From NCBI GenBank assembly GCA_027026055.1, contig JALVPA010000120.1, forward strand, positions 1 to 12,840: DNA of 12,840 bases, written 5' to 3'. The position numbers and the translations under genes are program-made. Shown here one piece after another: positions 1-5,594 of this stretch. The notes below the pieces were generated by a model that was not told the origin of the DNA, made no database searches, and saw only the letters and a list, made by a program, of their open reading frames with translations. Source of the stretch: Campylobacteraceae bacterium (GTDB lineage: Bacteria; Campylobacterota; Campylobacteria; Campylobacterales; Sulfurovaceae). Every line of letters begins with the position of its first letter. Position 1 is the first letter of the stretch.

Positions 1-164
1 ATTTCTACGATCATTAACCGTTGATGCGGATATTTTTCTCTATTGGGATGTGCTGCATCGAGCAATAGACGATCATCGGCAATCGCTTCGAACACATCCT
101 CAAACCCGACCCCGCGCTCTTTTATCAATTTTGCATTTTTCTCGGGATCGTACAGGAATTCCAT
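1..164 (-). CDS. brnT: BrnT-family toxin (5' part, runs off the window)
   Basis: The 54 visible codons begin MEFLYDPEKNAKLIKERG and continue through GFEDVFEAI to an HPNREKYPHQR block. The FxYDPxKN...(R/H)GxxFE opening and the HPN-KYP-Q segment are the hallmarks I recognise for the BrnT (DUF497) family. Known members are RelE-fold ribonucleases of about 90 residues, neutralised by the DNA-binding antitoxin BrnA, which is usually encoded directly downstream. Here about 40 C-terminal residues and any brnA would lie to the left of base 1, so whether the module is complete cannot be judged. The ATG at 162-164 fits the family's usual N-terminus exactly. No Shine-Dalgarno precedes it; instead a consensus promoter ends five bases upstream, suggesting a leaderless message. 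The gene lies 31 bases downstream of the FAH-family gene on the same strand but has its own promoter. Confidence 0.82.
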   Translation of the reverse strand, partial: MEFLYDPEKNAKLIKERGVGFEDVFEAIADDRLLLDAAHPNREKYPHQRLMIVE

Positions 165-199
165 AGGTCATTATAGCAATAATGTGCGCACAATGTCAA
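165..199 (-). promoter_or_regulatory. Full-consensus sigma-70 promoter of brnT with embedded palindrome
   Basis: On the minus strand a perfect -35 TTGACA (199-194) and a perfect -10 TATAAT (175-170) are separated by 18 bases, and TGC directly before the -10 gives an extended -10. The spacer contains the perfect 10-base palindrome TGTGCGCACA (183-192), a plausible operator, for example for a BrnA-type autorepressor (inference). The -35 overlaps the TGA stop (198-196) of the upstream FAH-family gene. The -10 ends five bases before the brnT ATG, so transcription would start at or within the start codon. This is the only promoter in the window with a consensus -35. Confidence 0.8.
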
Positions 200-810
200 C
201 GCTTCTTTGCTATCCATCTTTGCTCTACCAAAAGTTTATTGCCGCTAAAGACCTGTCCGACGAACAGGTCGCCGACACGGTAGGTGTCGACCCCTTCGGG
301 GGTGCCCGAAAGGATAATGTCACCGTCTTTCAAGCTCATAAAGCGTCGAATCTCCTTTATCATCGTATCGGGCTTGTAGATCATAAGGCTATAGTCGGCT
401 TCTTGTTGCAAGGTATCGTTTACGTAAAGTTTCATATGCAGTGTCGCGATATCGCCCGAAAAGGGTACAAAAGGGCTTAGCACCGCCGAGGTATCGAAGG
501 CCTTGGCGCGCTCCCACGGCAAACCTTTGGCTTTGAGGCGCTCTTGGATATCGGCATGGGTCAGATCAAGCCCAAAGCCGATGCCCGCAATCTCTCCTCC
601 CATGATCAAAAAGGCGATCTCACCCTCAAAACGTGTCTGCTTTAAGTGGTGGTAGAGCGTATCGCTGATGGCGGAGTTGGGTTTGTTGAAGACTATCATT
701 TCTTCGGGAATCTCATTGCCAAGCTCTTCGATGTGTGCGACGTAATTGCGCCCGATACAGACCACTTTGGAAGGATAGATACGCCTCTTGTCGAACCGTA
801 CGGATTGCAT
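196..810 (-). CDS. Fumarylacetoacetate hydrolase (FAH) family protein, acylpyruvase-like
   Basis: The protein has 204 residues, the size of the short single-domain FAH proteins (YcgM/FAHD1 type). These split or tautomerise acylpyruvates or oxaloacetate with a divalent metal in the cytoplasm. Visible family features are CIGRNYVAH (18-26), the metal-ligand pair in FEGEIAF (E62, E64), the further acidic ligand D82 in GLDLTHADIQ, the catalytic-type lysine region AKAFDTSA (102-109) and SGTPEGV (168-174) near the C-terminus. The start chosen is the ATG at 810 because AGGGGG lies eight bases upstream and the family N-terminus follows; the reading frame stays open further upstream, but that stretch lies antisense to purN. 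It is divergent from purN, and brnT follows it. The exact substrate cannot be read from sequence; acylpyruvate hydrolase and oxaloacetate tautomerase or decarboxylase are the family alternatives. Confidence 0.88.
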   Translation of the reverse strand: MQSVRFDKRRIYPSKVVCIGRNYVAHIEELGNEIPEEMIVFNKPNSAISDTLYHHLKQTRFEGEIAFLIMGGEIAGIGFGLDLTHADIQERLKAKGLPWERAKAFDTSAVLSPFVPFSGDIATLHMKLYVNDTLQQEADYSLMIYKPDTMIKEIRRFMSLKDGDIILSGTPEGVDTYRVGDLFVGQVFSGNKLLVEQRWIAKKR

Positions 811-837
811 TTCGTACCCCCTAAAACGAATTGTCGT

Positions 838-843
838 ATTGTA
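838..843 (-). promoter_or_regulatory. -10 element for the FAH-family gene
   Basis: TACAAT on the minus strand, with its end 27 bases before the ATG at 810. This would give a leader of about 20 bases that contains the AGGGGG ribosome-binding site. No clear -35 is visible. Confidence 0.45.
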
Positions 844-882
844 TCTTAAATTGGTGACTTCTCCTTTTTTGTGAGGGTTGGG

Positions 883-888
883 TAGAAT
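883..888 (+). promoter_or_regulatory. -10 element of purN, leaderless arrangement
   Basis: TAGAAT is followed by exactly six bases (ACGCCC) and then the purN ATG at 895. With usual sigma-70 geometry the first transcribed base would be the A of ATG. There is no Shine-Dalgarno at normal spacing; the nearest purine-rich stretch, GAGGG, lies about 18 bases upstream, before the -10. Confidence 0.5.
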
Positions 889-894
889 ACGCCC

Positions 895-1446
895 ATGAAA
901 AAAATTGTCGTACTTTTTAGCGGAGCGGGGAGCAACCTCGCCTATCTGATAGAGCATCTGCATCACCGTAAGCTCATCATTGCCGCTGCGATTACCGACA
1001 AACCCGAAGCGGGCGGGATTGTTCACGCAAAAGCGGCCGGTATTCCCGTAGAGATTATCGATGCCAAGGGTTTCGAGAGCCGCGAAGATTTTGATACCGC
1101 ACTGGTAGAGACTATAAAGACATATGCGCCCGATTTGGCGGTCTTGGCGGGATTTATGCGTATCCTCACTCCCCTCTTTACCGATACGATTCGTGCGATT
1201 AACCTTCACCCCTCGCTTCTTCCTCGCCACAAAGGACTGCGTGCTATCGAGCGCAGTTTTGAAGATGCGCATACCGAAGGGGGTGTGACGGTGCATTGGG
1301 TCACAAGCGAACTTGACGGCGGCGAGATCATCTTGCAAAAACGCATCGCCAAAGCGGGGCACGATCTGCATAGCTATACCCAAGCTATTAAGCGTATCGA
1401 AAAAGAGGCGCTTGTCGAAGCGATTGAGAAGATATTGGCGCTATAG
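895..1446 (+). CDS. purN: Phosphoribosylglycinamide formyltransferase (GAR transformylase)
   Basis: PurN transfers the formyl group of 10-formyltetrahydrofolate to GAR, the third step of IMP synthesis, in the cytoplasm. The 183-residue length is typical for the family. The phosphate-binding loop appears as FSGAGSNL (8-15), the active-site signature as INLHPSLLP (102-110) with catalytic N103 and H105, and the catalytic aspartate as D141 in ELDGGEI. All three residues of the family's Asn-His-Asp triad are present. The ATG at 895 begins with the usual MKKIVVLFSG. The 3' end overlaps the convergent thpR by six bases: both stop codons lie in CTATAG (1441-1446). The gene seems to be transcribed alone, from a -10 that abuts its start codon. 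Confidence 0.96.
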   Translation: MKKIVVLFSGAGSNLAYLIEHLHHRKLIIAAAITDKPEAGGIVHAKAAGIPVEIIDAKGFESREDFDTALVETIKTYAPDLAVLAGFMRILTPLFTDTIRAINLHPSLLPRHKGLRAIERSFEDAHTEGGVTVHWVTSELDGGEIILQKRIAKAGHDLHSYTQAIKRIEKEALVEAIEKILAL

Positions 1447-1935
1447 TGTATAGAGCGCTTCATAATGCGGTCCTTTGTCGCCGAGGTGGCTACGATAGAG
1501 TGTAATCTCGGGCAAGATTTTGCCTAATACCTCTTTTTCGAAATGCCTACACGCCGCTTCAAAACGCTTATGGTCTTGCAACGCCTTGATGCGACACAAT
1601 GTCGCATGAGGTCTGAAACGTTTGTTGACAAAACCCGCTTCGGCAATCTTGTCGGCTTGAGCGTAGAGTATTTTCACATCGCTTGAGGCAAAAAGAACAC
1701 GAGGCGGCGAACCGAAGGTGCCGATATCTTGCAGTGCGACAGGTTCGGTAAGCGACTTTTCGATAGAACGCATCTTCTCGATTGTCGCTTCGGGCGACAT
1801 CGCATCACCGATAAAATACCATGTCAGATGCAGATTGTGCGCCTCGATCCATTTGCCGCGAAGGGTAGGTGCGAAGCGTTTTTGCAAGGATGCATAGTCG
1901 AAAATGTGCACTTTAGAAGCGATAAAGAGACGCAT
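1441..1935 (-). CDS. thpR: RNA 2',3'-cyclic phosphodiesterase (2H phosphoesterase)
   Basis: The protein has 164 residues. It shows the two HxTx tetrapeptides that define the LigT/ThpR branch of 2H phosphoesterases: HLTW (36-39) and HATL (110-113), about 74 residues apart as in the family. Characterised ThpR proteins open 2',3'-cyclic phosphate ends of RNA to 2'-phosphates, and some ligate tRNA halves in vitro; the biological substrate remains uncertain. The N-terminus MRLFIAS is typical of the family, and AGGATAG lies six bases before the ATG at 1935. The gene is convergent with purN, sharing a stop-codon palindrome, and divergent from the small membrane protein at 2042. The AT-rich upstream strip (1936-1970) contains TATATT on the minus strand (1955-1960), a possible -10. 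Confidence 0.92.
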   Translation of the reverse strand: MRLFIASKVHIFDYASLQKRFAPTLRGKWIEAHNLHLTWYFIGDAMSPEATIEKMRSIEKSLTEPVALQDIGTFGSPPRVLFASSDVKILYAQADKIAEAGFVNKRFRPHATLCRIKALQDHKRFEAACRHFEKEVLGKILPEITLYRSHLGDKGPHYEALYTL

Positions 1936-2008
1936 ATATCTATCCTATATAAAAAATATATAACAATCATATCTTTTTGCCTTTAGGCGTCTTGAAAGCG
2001 ATTCGGGT

Positions 2009-2014
2009 TAGAAT
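2009..2014 (+). promoter_or_regulatory. -10 element for the small membrane protein / MATE operon
   Basis: TAGAAT preceded by GGT (same GGTAGAAT-like context as the purN promoter, here GGTTAGAAT) lies 27 bases before the ATG at 2042. No -35 at 16-18 bases is recognisable. Confidence 0.45.
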
Positions 2015-2041
2015 ATCATAGCACATTTGGGAGCCGATGCA

Positions 2042-2365
2042 ATGCAGTTTTCCGAAAATCCCGCATTACTCAAACTTTTTTTTGCGATCTTTCAAGCGAT
2101 ATTGATACTCTTTGTCTATGCTTTTGCTTATACTTCGGCAATAGTGGTCCATCACTTTTATCGCGAAGGGCTCGTAACGCTTTGGCACTTTTTGCCGATT
2201 GTCGTTGTTGTGGCGGGAACGCCCTATTTTTTCTATCTCTATCGTAAACTTTTTGCCGCCGAAAAACGGATGCGTGCGATTGTATGGAGTTTTGCGGTAG
2301 CGGGTATCGCTATTGTGATACTTTCCGTTTATAGTGTCAAATTGGCGGCGGCGTTTCAATCGTGA
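2042..2365 (+). CDS. Small integral membrane protein, unknown function, upstream of MATE exporter
   Basis: The 107-residue protein starts MQFSENPALLK. Three hydrophobic segments are visible, at about residues 9-35, 48-70 and 82-103, with the basic stretch YRKLFAAEKRMR between the second and third. I recognise no family. The ATG at 2042 is preferred because GGGAG (2029-2033) lies eight bases upstream. An in-frame TTG at 2027 would add five residues but overlaps that ribosome-binding site. The stop codon overlaps the GTG start of the MATE gene (GTGA, 2362-2365), so the two are almost certainly translated from one message. This suggests, but does not prove, that the small protein assists or modulates the exporter. 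Confidence 0.75.
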   Translation: MQFSENPALLKLFFAIFQAILILFVYAFAYTSAIVVHHFYREGLVTLWHFLPIVVVVAGTPYFFYLYRKLFAAEKRMRAIVWSFAVAGIAIVILSVYSVKLAAAFQS

Positions 2366-3684
2366 CGGCATTACCCGAACGACATCGCAAGATTCTTTCA
2401 CTCGCGCTTCCCGCGGTTGTCAATGCCCTGCTGGATATGCTCCAGGTGATGATAGACTTGGTGATGGTGGGGCGATTGGGGGCGGCTGCCGTGGCGGCGG
2501 TCGGCTTGGGATTGCAGTCGTTGATGTTCGTTTTTGCCGTGATGAGCCTGTTGCATGTGGGCACCTCGGCGCTTTTGTCGCGCTTTGTCGGCGCAAAACG
2601 CTTGATGCGTGCTTCGAGTGCGCTTTCCACACTGCTCGGATTTGCCTTCGGCCTGAGTCTTTTGGTCGCTGTTTTATGGTCTTTCGGCGCACCGAAACTT
2701 TATGTGTGGTTCGGTACCGACAGCGAGACGACAAGACTCGGTGCGTCCTATGTCGGATGGTTCGTATGGATGATGCCCGCGGTGTTTGTACGCTTGGTCT
2801 TTGTCGCCGCGCTCAATAGCGCCGGCGATACCCGCACGCCGATGTATGTCAAAATCGTTACGATCGGATTAAACGCTCTTGGCAACTATCTGTTGATATT
2901 CGGTCACGGCGGATTTCCCGCTTTGGGTGTCGAGGGGGCGGCTATTGCGACGTTGTTTGTCGCTTATGCGGAAGCGGCGGTCTATGCGGGACTTTATCTC
3001 GGCGCAAAAACCCCATATCGGCCTCTTTTGCATTTTTCCGTTACGCTTTTGCACAGAGCGATTCGCATCGGTTTGCCCGCATCGATAGAGCGGATGCTGA
3101 CTTTCGGATCGTTCATGCTTTTTACGGCGGTGATTGCGCATTTCGGCACCGATGCCTTGGCGGGCTATCAGATAGGATTGCGCATCGAAGGCTTGGCGTT
3201 TATGCCGGGGATAGGCTTTACCGTAGCGGCGATGACGCTGATGGGACAGGGACTCGGAGCCAAAGCGCCCGATCGTGCGGCCTCCGACGTGCGTATCGTG
3301 TTGCGATATGCCGCGGGTGTGATGTTTGCGGTGTCGTTGGTGATGTTTTTCGCGCCGCAATGGTTGATAGCACCTTTTACTGACGATAGCGAAGTAACGG
3401 CGCAAGCGACGCTCTATTTGCGCATTGTCGCGCTTTCGCAAATACCGCTTGCTTATACCTTTGTTTTGGCGGGTGCGTTACGCGGTGCGGGCGATACGAA
3501 GCGACCGCTTTATATCAATCTCGTATCGTTGTGGGCGGTACGCCTGATTCCCGGGTTTGTCGCGGCGTATCGGTTTGATGAGATTCTTTATGTCTATGTG
3601 GCGATGATTGCCGATACCTATCTGCGCGGATGGTGGTTGCATCGCGTGTTTGCCGAAGGAGAATGGCGAAAAATTCGGGTATGA
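2362..3684 (+). CDS. MATE family multidrug/cation antiporter
   Basis: The 440-residue, strongly hydrophobic protein fits the family's 12 membrane segments in two homologous halves. The conserved N-terminal stretch IDLVMVGRLG (31-40) and paired signatures in each half support this: LNSAGDTRTP in the first matches LRGAGDTKRP in the second, and PALGVEGAA and AGYQIGLRIEG are also characteristic. MATE proteins use sodium or proton gradients to export cationic drugs and metabolites across the inner membrane; the substrate cannot be inferred here. The GTG start at 2362 overlaps the preceding stop by four bases, which implies translational coupling. The TGA stop (3682-3684) abuts the stop of the convergent SDR gene with no base between. 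Confidence 0.94.
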   Translation: MTALPERHRKILSLALPAVVNALLDMLQVMIDLVMVGRLGAAAVAAVGLGLQSLMFVFAVMSLLHVGTSALLSRFVGAKRLMRASSALSTLLGFAFGLSLLVAVLWSFGAPKLYVWFGTDSETTRLGASYVGWFVWMMPAVFVRLVFVAALNSAGDTRTPMYVKIVTIGLNALGNYLLIFGHGGFPALGVEGAAIATLFVAYAEAAVYAGLYLGAKTPYRPLLHFSVTLLHRAIRIGLPASIERMLTFGSFMLFTAVIAHFGTDALAGYQIGLRIEGLAFMPGIGFTVAAMTLMGQGLGAKAPDRAASDVRIVLRYAAGVMFAVSLVMFFAPQWLIAPFTDDSEVTAQATLYLRIVALSQIPLAYTFVLAGALRGAGDTKRPLYINLVSLWAVRLIPGFVAAYRFDEILYVYVAMIADTYLRGWWLHRVFAEGEWRKIRV

Positions 3685-4374
3685 TCACATCTTCCGTATG
3701 TCGTAAAACGCGCCGTTTTCGAGGGTAAGCAGTTTCGGAAAGGTTTCCAACAGACGCTTGGCGGCTTGCGCGGTCGTTTGAATCTCTCCCTTGCGCAATC
3801 GCTCGGCGGAAGGATAGGTCTTTTCGTCGACATTTTCGAGGATACGGCGCACCATCGGCGTATCGATGACACCGGGTGCGAGGGCGTTGAAACGTATCTG
3901 CGGCGCTTCGGCGGCATAAAGCTTCATTAGCATATTGAGCGCGGCTTTGGAGAGCGCATAGCCGCCCCAGCCCTTGGAGCCGTTAACGGCGGCGCCCGAG
4001 CTGATGGCAACCGCTTGTGCAATATGCGCATGTTGCAAGAGTGTGTCGACGAGCTCTTTGTTTGCCCAAAGATTAAGCTCCATGACCCGTTTCAGCGCGT
4101 CAAGATCGCTATCGACGAGGCGTCGAATCTCTCCGAGCATACCGGCATTGAGTATGACGATATCGTAGCGTTTTTTTTCGACGAAAGGAGCTGTCGTTTC
4201 GGCGATACGCGCCGTTTCGCTCAAATCGCAACGACAAAACGATATGTTTCGTCTCTCGAGCGATTCGGGCAAGTGTCGTCCTATCGCATCGACCCTATCT
4301 CCTTTTTCGAGATAAGCGTGCGCCAATGCTTCTCCGAGTCCCGATCCCACGCCGGTAATCAATACGCGCGACAT
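3685..4374 (-). CDS. Short-chain dehydrogenase/reductase (SDR)
   Basis: The protein has 229 residues and is a classical SDR. The cofactor-binding TGVGSGLG is at 7-14 and the NAG motif at 76-78. The structural Asn is N101, and the catalytic Ser S126 and YxxxK (Y139, K143) keep the usual 13-residue Ser-Tyr spacing. APGVIDTPM follows at 166-174. These proteins are cytosolic NAD(P)H-dependent oxidoreductases. The overall form resembles the sepiapterin/benzil-reductase-like group, but the substrate is not deducible. AAGGA lies seven bases before the ATG at 4374, supporting the start. Its promoter appears to be the minus-strand TATAAT (4426-4421) shared with the divergent gene at 4455. It ends directly against the MATE stop codon. 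Confidence 0.93.
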   Translation of the reverse strand: MSRVLITGVGSGLGEALAHAYLEKGDRVDAIGRHLPESLERRNISFCRCDLSETARIAETTAPFVEKKRYDIVILNAGMLGEIRRLVDSDLDALKRVMELNLWANKELVDTLLQHAHIAQAVAISSGAAVNGSKGWGGYALSKAALNMLMKLYAAEAPQIRFNALAPGVIDTPMVRRILENVDEKTYPSAERLRKGEIQTTAQAAKRLLETFPKLLTLENGAFYDIRKM

Positions 4375-4416
4375 TTTTTTCCTTTTGAACCGTTATCGAA
4401 ATCTATCCGTCTGTGG

Positions 4417-4426
4417 TATAATTATA
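4417..4426. promoter_or_regulatory. Bidirectional promoter with fused perfect -10 elements (TATAATTATA)
   Basis: The 10-base perfect palindrome contains TATAAT on the plus strand (4417-4422) with an extended TGG in front, and TATAAT on the minus strand (4426-4421). The plus copy would start transcription near 4429 for the gene at 4455; the minus copy near 4414 for the SDR gene at 4374. Both genes have good ribosome-binding sites within the resulting leaders. Confidence 0.7.
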
Positions 4427-4454
4427 ACCGTTATGCACTTCAAAGGAAACATAT

Positions 4455-4706
4455 ATGAGTAAACCGCACAAAAAAGAACCCAAAACGATCGAACAGCGTA
4501 TCGAGCGCATTTACAAGATGGCAAAAGAGCATTTCGGCGAAGTACGTTTCGTCGGTGTCAAACTCCATACGAAGATCGGTTGGGTTGCCAAAATTCAGTT
4601 TGATGAGTTCGAGTCGTTGGTCTCCGAAGGCGAAAACGCCGAAGCGGCGCTCAAAAACCTTCGTAAACGGTTAAAAAAGATTATCGATCGTTACAATATG
4701 GTATGA
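4455..4706 (+). CDS. Small basic protein, unknown function (possible HicB-like fold)
   Basis: The 83-residue protein is lysine/arginine-rich. AAGGA lies seven bases before its ATG and a perfect extended -10 stands upstream, so it is very likely expressed. I cannot assign a family. Visible layout: a charged helix to about residue 28, two probable beta-strands (RFVGVKL and GWVAKIQF), then SEGENAEAALKNLRKRLKKI, probably a helix. The strand followed by a SEGxxxEAALxN helix recalls the partial RNase-H-like fold of HicB antitoxins, but there is no HicA-like neighbour and no DNA-binding tail, so this is only an inference. The neighbour downstream is aroK, separated by a repeat-bearing gap. Confidence 0.8.
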   Translation: MSKPHKKEPKTIEQRIERIYKMAKEHFGEVRFVGVKLHTKIGWVAKIQFDEFESLVSEGENAEAALKNLRKRLKKIIDRYNMV

Positions 4707-4727
4707 CGATGAAGTCAAGCTTCATCG
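4707..4727. repeat. Inverted repeat directly after the stop codon at 4704-4706
   Basis: CGATGAAG (4707-4714) and CTTCATCG (4720-4727) form a perfect 8-base stem with a 5-base loop, starting at the base after the TGA. No T-run follows, so it is a poor intrinsic terminator; it could protect the 3' end of the small gene's transcript or attenuate read-through into aroK. Confidence 0.7.
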
Positions 4728-4761
4728 AGTGAATAGTGAGGAGTGAAGAGTGAATAGTGAA
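4727..4761. repeat. Heptanucleotide tandem repeat, five copies
   Basis: The copies read GAGTGAA, TAGTGAG, GAGTGAA, GAGTGAA, TAGTGAA, giving consensus KAGTGAR over 35 bases without interruption. The repeat lies between two hairpins in the gap before aroK. It shares the degenerate pattern KAGYRAN with the repeat at 11961-11988. Short tandem heptamers of this kind are known in several bacterial phyla; their origin is unclear. Confidence 0.85.
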
Positions 4762-4766
4762 GGTAT

Positions 4767-4783
4767 GCATTGCTTTGCAATGC
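4767..4783. repeat. Inverted repeat in the aroK leader
   Basis: GCATTGC (4767-4773) and GCAATGC (4777-4783) form a perfect 7-base stem with a TTT loop, 11 bases before the aroK ribosome-binding site. It contains an upstream in-frame ATG (4770) that I do not take as the aroK start. There is no T-run after it. Confidence 0.65.
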
Positions 4784-4802
4784 TTCTGTTGGGCAGGAAG
4801 TG

Positions 4803-5318
4803 ATGAAAAAGAATATTATACTTATCGGATTTATGGGGGTAGGCAAGGGTACGACGGCACGTGCGTTTGCCAAAAAGTACGGGGTTTACAATATCGACAC
4901 CGACGATTTGATCGAATCGAAAGAGAATCGCACCGTCAAAAAGATTTTTAAAAAAGAGGGCGAAGCCTATTTTCGCAAATTGGAGCAAGAGACGGCGGAA
5001 TGGATAGAGACGTGCGTCAAAGGTACCCTTATTAGTTGCGGCGGCGGTTTTTACAAGGTGAACAATCTCAAAAAACTCGGCACGGTGGTGCTGCTTGACG
5101 CGTCGTTCGATTGGATTTACAAGCGGCTTAAAACGGCGAAGAACAGTAAGCGAAAACTTGCCAAACGTCCGCTTTTCAAAGAACCGAAAAAAGCGAAAAA
5201 ACTCTACAATGAACGCGAAAAAGCCTACAAAAAAGTCGCCGATGTGGTAATCGACGTGGAAAAACTGAGTTTTGACGAAGTGCTGGAAGAGATCGCGCGA
5301 AAATGTAATGTGCTCTAA
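4803..5318 (+). CDS. aroK: Shikimate kinase
   Basis: Shikimate kinase phosphorylates shikimate at O3 with ATP, the fifth step of the chorismate pathway, in the cytosol. The 171 residues match the family. The P-loop is GFMGVGKGTT (9-18), in which the serine usual after the lysine is glycine (G16), as in adenylate kinases. The shikimate-binding parts are visible: D34 in DTDD, R58 in YFRKLE, GGG (80-82), the lid RPL (122-124) and the adenine-side NER (136-138). The ATG at 4803 gives the standard MKKNIILIGFMG start, with AGGAAG immediately upstream; an earlier in-frame ATG at 4770 would place its extra residues inside a hairpin repeat and is rejected. It probably depends on transcription from the promoter at 4417, since no good -10 is seen in 4707-4802. 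Confidence 0.95.
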   Translation: MKKNIILIGFMGVGKGTTARAFAKKYGVYNIDTDDLIESKENRTVKKIFKKEGEAYFRKLEQETAEWIETCVKGTLISCGGGFYKVNNLKKLGTVVLLDASFDWIYKRLKTAKNSKRKLAKRPLFKEPKKAKKLYNEREKAYKKVADVVIDVEKLSFDEVLEEIARKCNVL

Positions 5319-5324
5319 AGCATT

Positions 5325-5350
5325 CGGTCGCTTTTAACCGTCTTTTTTTT
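5325..5350 (+). terminator. Weak candidate intrinsic terminator after aroK
   Basis: CGGT (5325-5328) and ACCG (5337-5340) can pair around an 8-base loop and are followed by TCTTTTTTTT (5341-5350), seven bases after the aroK stop. The stem is only four bases, so the T-run is the main support. It overlaps the 3' end of the convergent small membrane protein gene. Confidence 0.35.
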
Positions 5351-5588
5351 CATCTTTTTGTCCGTCTTGTTTGCGAATATGTCCTTCCCAATGCTCCAAA
5401 CCTTTGAAGATGCCCGTGAGTATCCCGAAAATCACCATCGTACTTCCCATGCAGTAAGGGGCGAGTTCGGAAAAAGGGGCGGGGTCGTTGATGAAAATCG
5501 TCAAGACATACAGCCATATCGCGATCGCCGCCGCCGCAAAGAGCCGTTTGAGCCATGTGATTGTCACTATTATATGTCTCGTTTGCAT
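5334..5588 (-). CDS. Small membrane protein, unknown function
   Basis: The 84-residue protein begins MQTRHIIVTITWLKR. It has two hydrophobic segments, at about residues 16-34 and 43-62, separated by NDPAPFSELAPYC. A charged C-terminal tail (HIRKQDGQKDEKKDG) resembles other two-helix bacterial inner-membrane proteins with both ends in the cytoplasm. I recognise no family. There is no Shine-Dalgarno; instead a minus-strand TAAAAT (5600-5595) ends six bases before the ATG, predicting a leaderless transcript. The gene converges on aroK with a 15-base gap and diverges from ispA. Its identity as a gene rests on the coherent membrane topology and the promoter, so confidence is moderate. Confidence 0.62.
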   Translation of the reverse strand: MQTRHIIVTITWLKRLFAAAAIAIWLYVLTIFINDPAPFSELAPYCMGSTMVIFGILTGIFKGLEHWEGHIRKQDGQKDEKKDG

Positions 5589-5594
5589 AGAGGT

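Noticed and set aside
811..1383. Upstream extension of the minus-strand FAH-family frame across purN, giving a 395-residue open frame.
   Set aside because: The extension shows no family features and lies antisense to a clear purN; a good ribosome-binding site and the family N-terminus place the start at 810.
1955..1960. TATATT on the minus strand as the thpR -10.
   Set aside because: The tract is uniformly AT-rich with several equivalent hexamers, so it is mentioned under thpR but not called as a feature.
2334..2819. Plus-strand open frame overlapping the MATE gene.
   Set aside because: Composition is Arg/Cys-rich shadow-like, while the MATE frame has strong family motifs throughout.
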